Below are positions 14,778 to 15,725 of a DNA stretch of 15,725 nucleotides, piece after piece (within the stretch, counting starts at the first letter, position 1; every line of letters begins with the position of its first letter). Position numbers and translations under genes: made by a program. The stretch comes from Bacteroidota bacterium (lineage in GTDB: Bacteria > Bacteroidota > Bacteroidia > Bacteroidales > F082). Where the stretch lies: the NCBI GenBank assembly GCA_002686705.1, contig NYYH01000022.1, positions 17,190-32,914 on the forward strand, written 5' to 3'. Below the pieces are notes generated by a model. It had not been told where the DNA came from. It did not search any database and saw nothing but the letters and a program-made list of their open reading frames with translations.

Positions 14778-14785
14778 TACCTTTG
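14778..14785 (+). promoter_or_regulatory. Candidate -7 box of recR
   Basis: TACCTTTG is an exact match to the TAnnTTTG -7 box, 22 bases before the TTG start codon of recR. No TTG/TTTG -33 element is found at the expected distance in the AT-rich region upstream. Confidence 0.45.
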
Positions 14786-14807
14786 CAATAAATAATATTT
14801 TTTTAAT

Positions 14808-15422
14808 TTGAACGATTATTCCTCAAGATTATTAGAATCAGCTGTATCCGAACTTTCCCGATTACCAGGAATTGGAAAAAAAACTGCCTTAAGACTTGCG
14901 TTGCAAATACTGAAGGAAAATGACAGTTATGCTGAAAACCTGGGCAAAGCTATTATACGTTTGCGGTCTGAAATAATGTTTTGTAATACATGTAATAACA
15001 TATCTGATTCTGAGGTTTGTGAGATTTGTTCAAACCACAAAAGAGACGAAAATACTGTTTGCGTTGTTGAAGACATCAGAGATGTACTTGCTATTGAAAA
15101 AACTGCTCAATTTAATGGTTTGTATCACGTACTGGGAGGAATAATTAACCCAATTGAAGGCATTGGCCCTAACGATATTAATGTTGCTCACTTAGTTCGC
15201 AGGGTAAATCATGAAGATATTAATGAAATAATATTAGCACTTCCTGCAACTGTGGAAGGCGATACAACTAATTACTATATCTATAAGTTGATAAAAACAT
15301 TTGATGTAAAAGTTACAACTATTGCTCGTGGGGTTGCAATTGGAGACGAACTAGAATACACAGATGAAATTACTCTTGGGCGATCAATATTAAATAGGCT
15401 TCCATTTAGTGAAATCAGCTAA
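14808..15422 (+). CDS. recR: Recombination mediator RecR (TTG start)
   Basis: Works with RecO, and in some pathways RecF, to load RecA onto SSB-coated single-stranded DNA at gaps. At 204 residues it is of normal length. Domains in order: helix-hairpin-helix LSRLPGIGKKTALRLAL (about 16-32), the C4 zinc finger CNTC ... CEIC (Cys59, Cys62, Cys71, Cys74), the Toprim domain starting VCVVEDIRDVLAIEKT (84-99), YHVLGGIINPIEGIGP (106-121), and the Walker-B-like C-terminal part. Translation must start at the TTG at 14808, because it gives the usual N-terminus (MNDYSSRLLESAV) and no in-frame ATG lies just upstream. A -7 box precedes it. It is divergent from the YwqK-type gene and converges on nth. Confidence 0.96.
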   Translation: MNDYSSRLLESAVSELSRLPGIGKKTALRLALQILKENDSYAENLGKAIIRLRSEIMFCNTCNNISDSEVCEICSNHKRDENTVCVVEDIRDVLAIEKTAQFNGLYHVLGGIINPIEGIGPNDINVAHLVRRVNHEDINEIILALPATVEGDTTNYYIYKLIKTFDVKVTTIARGVAIGDELEYTDEITLGRSILNRLPFSEIS

Positions 15423-15486
15423 CTTATTTATCCAGAAGTAACTACAATACTTTTATAGATTGATAGAGTTATCAAGCAAGGGATAA

Positions 15487-15563
15487 AAGGGGTATAAGGA
15501 AATAGAGGATCTCATAAAGTTTCTTTACTTTTTTTCCTTATTCCCCTTGTTTCCACTATACCC
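15487..15563. terminator. Long inverted repeat with two alternative right arms between recR and nth
   Basis: The left arm 15487-15502 (AAGGGGTATAAGGAAA) pairs with 15533-15548 over 16 positions with one T-T mismatch, leaving a 30-base loop. That loop contains a smaller palindrome TAAAG-TTT-CTTTA (15515-15527). The same left arm can instead pair with 15550-15563 (TTTCC ... TATACCC, 5 + 7 bp with a small bulge). Its place between convergent genes suggests a bidirectional terminator, though no long T tract follows the stem. It may also be a degenerate intergenic repeat. Confidence 0.5.
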
Positions 15564-15566
15564 GTC

Positions 15567-15725
15567 TTACATTCTTTGAAAATACTTGCAGAATCCAGTT
15601 AAACCACATTCTTCACAAAGGGGTTTTCTTGCTTTGCATACATATCTTCCATGCAATAACAGCCAGTGATGAGCAAGTGGAATGATCTCTTCAGGAATAT
15701 GCTTTACAAGTTGTTTCTCTGTTTC
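15567..15725 (-). CDS. nth: Endonuclease III, C-terminal part (runs off the window)
   Basis: The last 52 codons and the stop of a minus-strand gene whose start lies beyond the right edge. Endonuclease III is a DNA glycosylase/AP lyase that removes oxidised pyrimidines in base-excision repair. The visible part has the hallmark C-terminus: PLAHHWLLLHGRYVC followed by KARKPLCEECGLTGFC, i.e. the C-x6-C-x2-C-x5-C ligand set of the [4Fe-4S] cluster, then KYFQRM and the stop. MutY shares a similar cluster but has a different preceding helix and continues into a further domain; this protein ends just after the cluster, which favours Nth. The catalytic Lys and Asp are outside the window. Confidence 0.9.
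   Translation of the reverse strand, partial: ETEKQLVKHIPEEIIPLAHHWLLLHGRYVCKARKPLCEECGLTGFCKYFQRM

Overview
The window is AT-rich chromosomal DNA from a member of the Bacteroidota. The evidence is a secreted esterase with a C-terminal type IX secretion (T9SS) sorting domain, a type III glutamine synthetase, several families typical of this phylum (DUF4831, DUF4301, DUF3127), almost no Shine-Dalgarno sequences, and repeated TAnnTTTG -7 promoter boxes. I cannot name a genus from the sequence. Most of the window is housekeeping DNA: there is no insertion sequence, prophage, CRISPR array or obvious genomic island.

Layout. (1) 1-4340, + strand: the 3' end of a sodium:solute symporter gene, glnN nine bases behind it, then a secreted DUF4831 protein. 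(2) 4370-6680, - strand: kdsA, an EamA-family transporter and a small OB-fold-like DUF3127 protein with an SSB-like C-terminal tip. (3) 6842-8098, + strand: an unrecognised four-cysteine (zinc-ribbon-like) protein and an exported-looking MsrA. (4) 8153-8827, - strand: two tandem tRNA-Leu genes followed by csaA, which encodes a tRNA-binding protein. (5) 9056-10609, +: a DUF4301 protein; 10682-11815, -: the T9SS-sorted esterase. (6) 11939-14015, +: trmH, a ribosomal protein THX gene with a long histone-H1-like tail, and a HAD hydrolase. (7) 14021-14719, -: a secreted MORN/YwqK-repeat protein, divergent from recR (TTG start, +). recR faces the 3' end of nth (-), which runs off the right edge.

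The most unusual observation is in the tRNA-Leu(CAG) gene at 8562-8674. It contains a 29-bp palindromic segment (8-bp perfect arms) placed exactly between position 53 (end of the 5' T-stem) and position 54 (first base of the T-loop). Removing those 29 bases leaves a fully canonical 84-nt tRNA-Leu. This looks like a small mobile palindrome (REP- or RPE-like) inserted into a tRNA gene. Secondary points are the SSB-type C-terminal tip on the DUF3127 protein, nucleotidyltransferase-like motifs in the DUF4301 protein, the THX/H1-like fusion, and a long intergenic inverted repeat with two competing right arms between recR and nth.

Functional links: several genes serve translation and RNA (two tRNA-Leu, csaA, trmH, THX) or DNA maintenance (recR, nth, the SSB-like DUF3127 protein). 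Others serve nitrogen assimilation (glnN with its adjacent symporter) and the cell envelope (kdsA for lipopolysaccharide Kdo, plus the secreted proteins).
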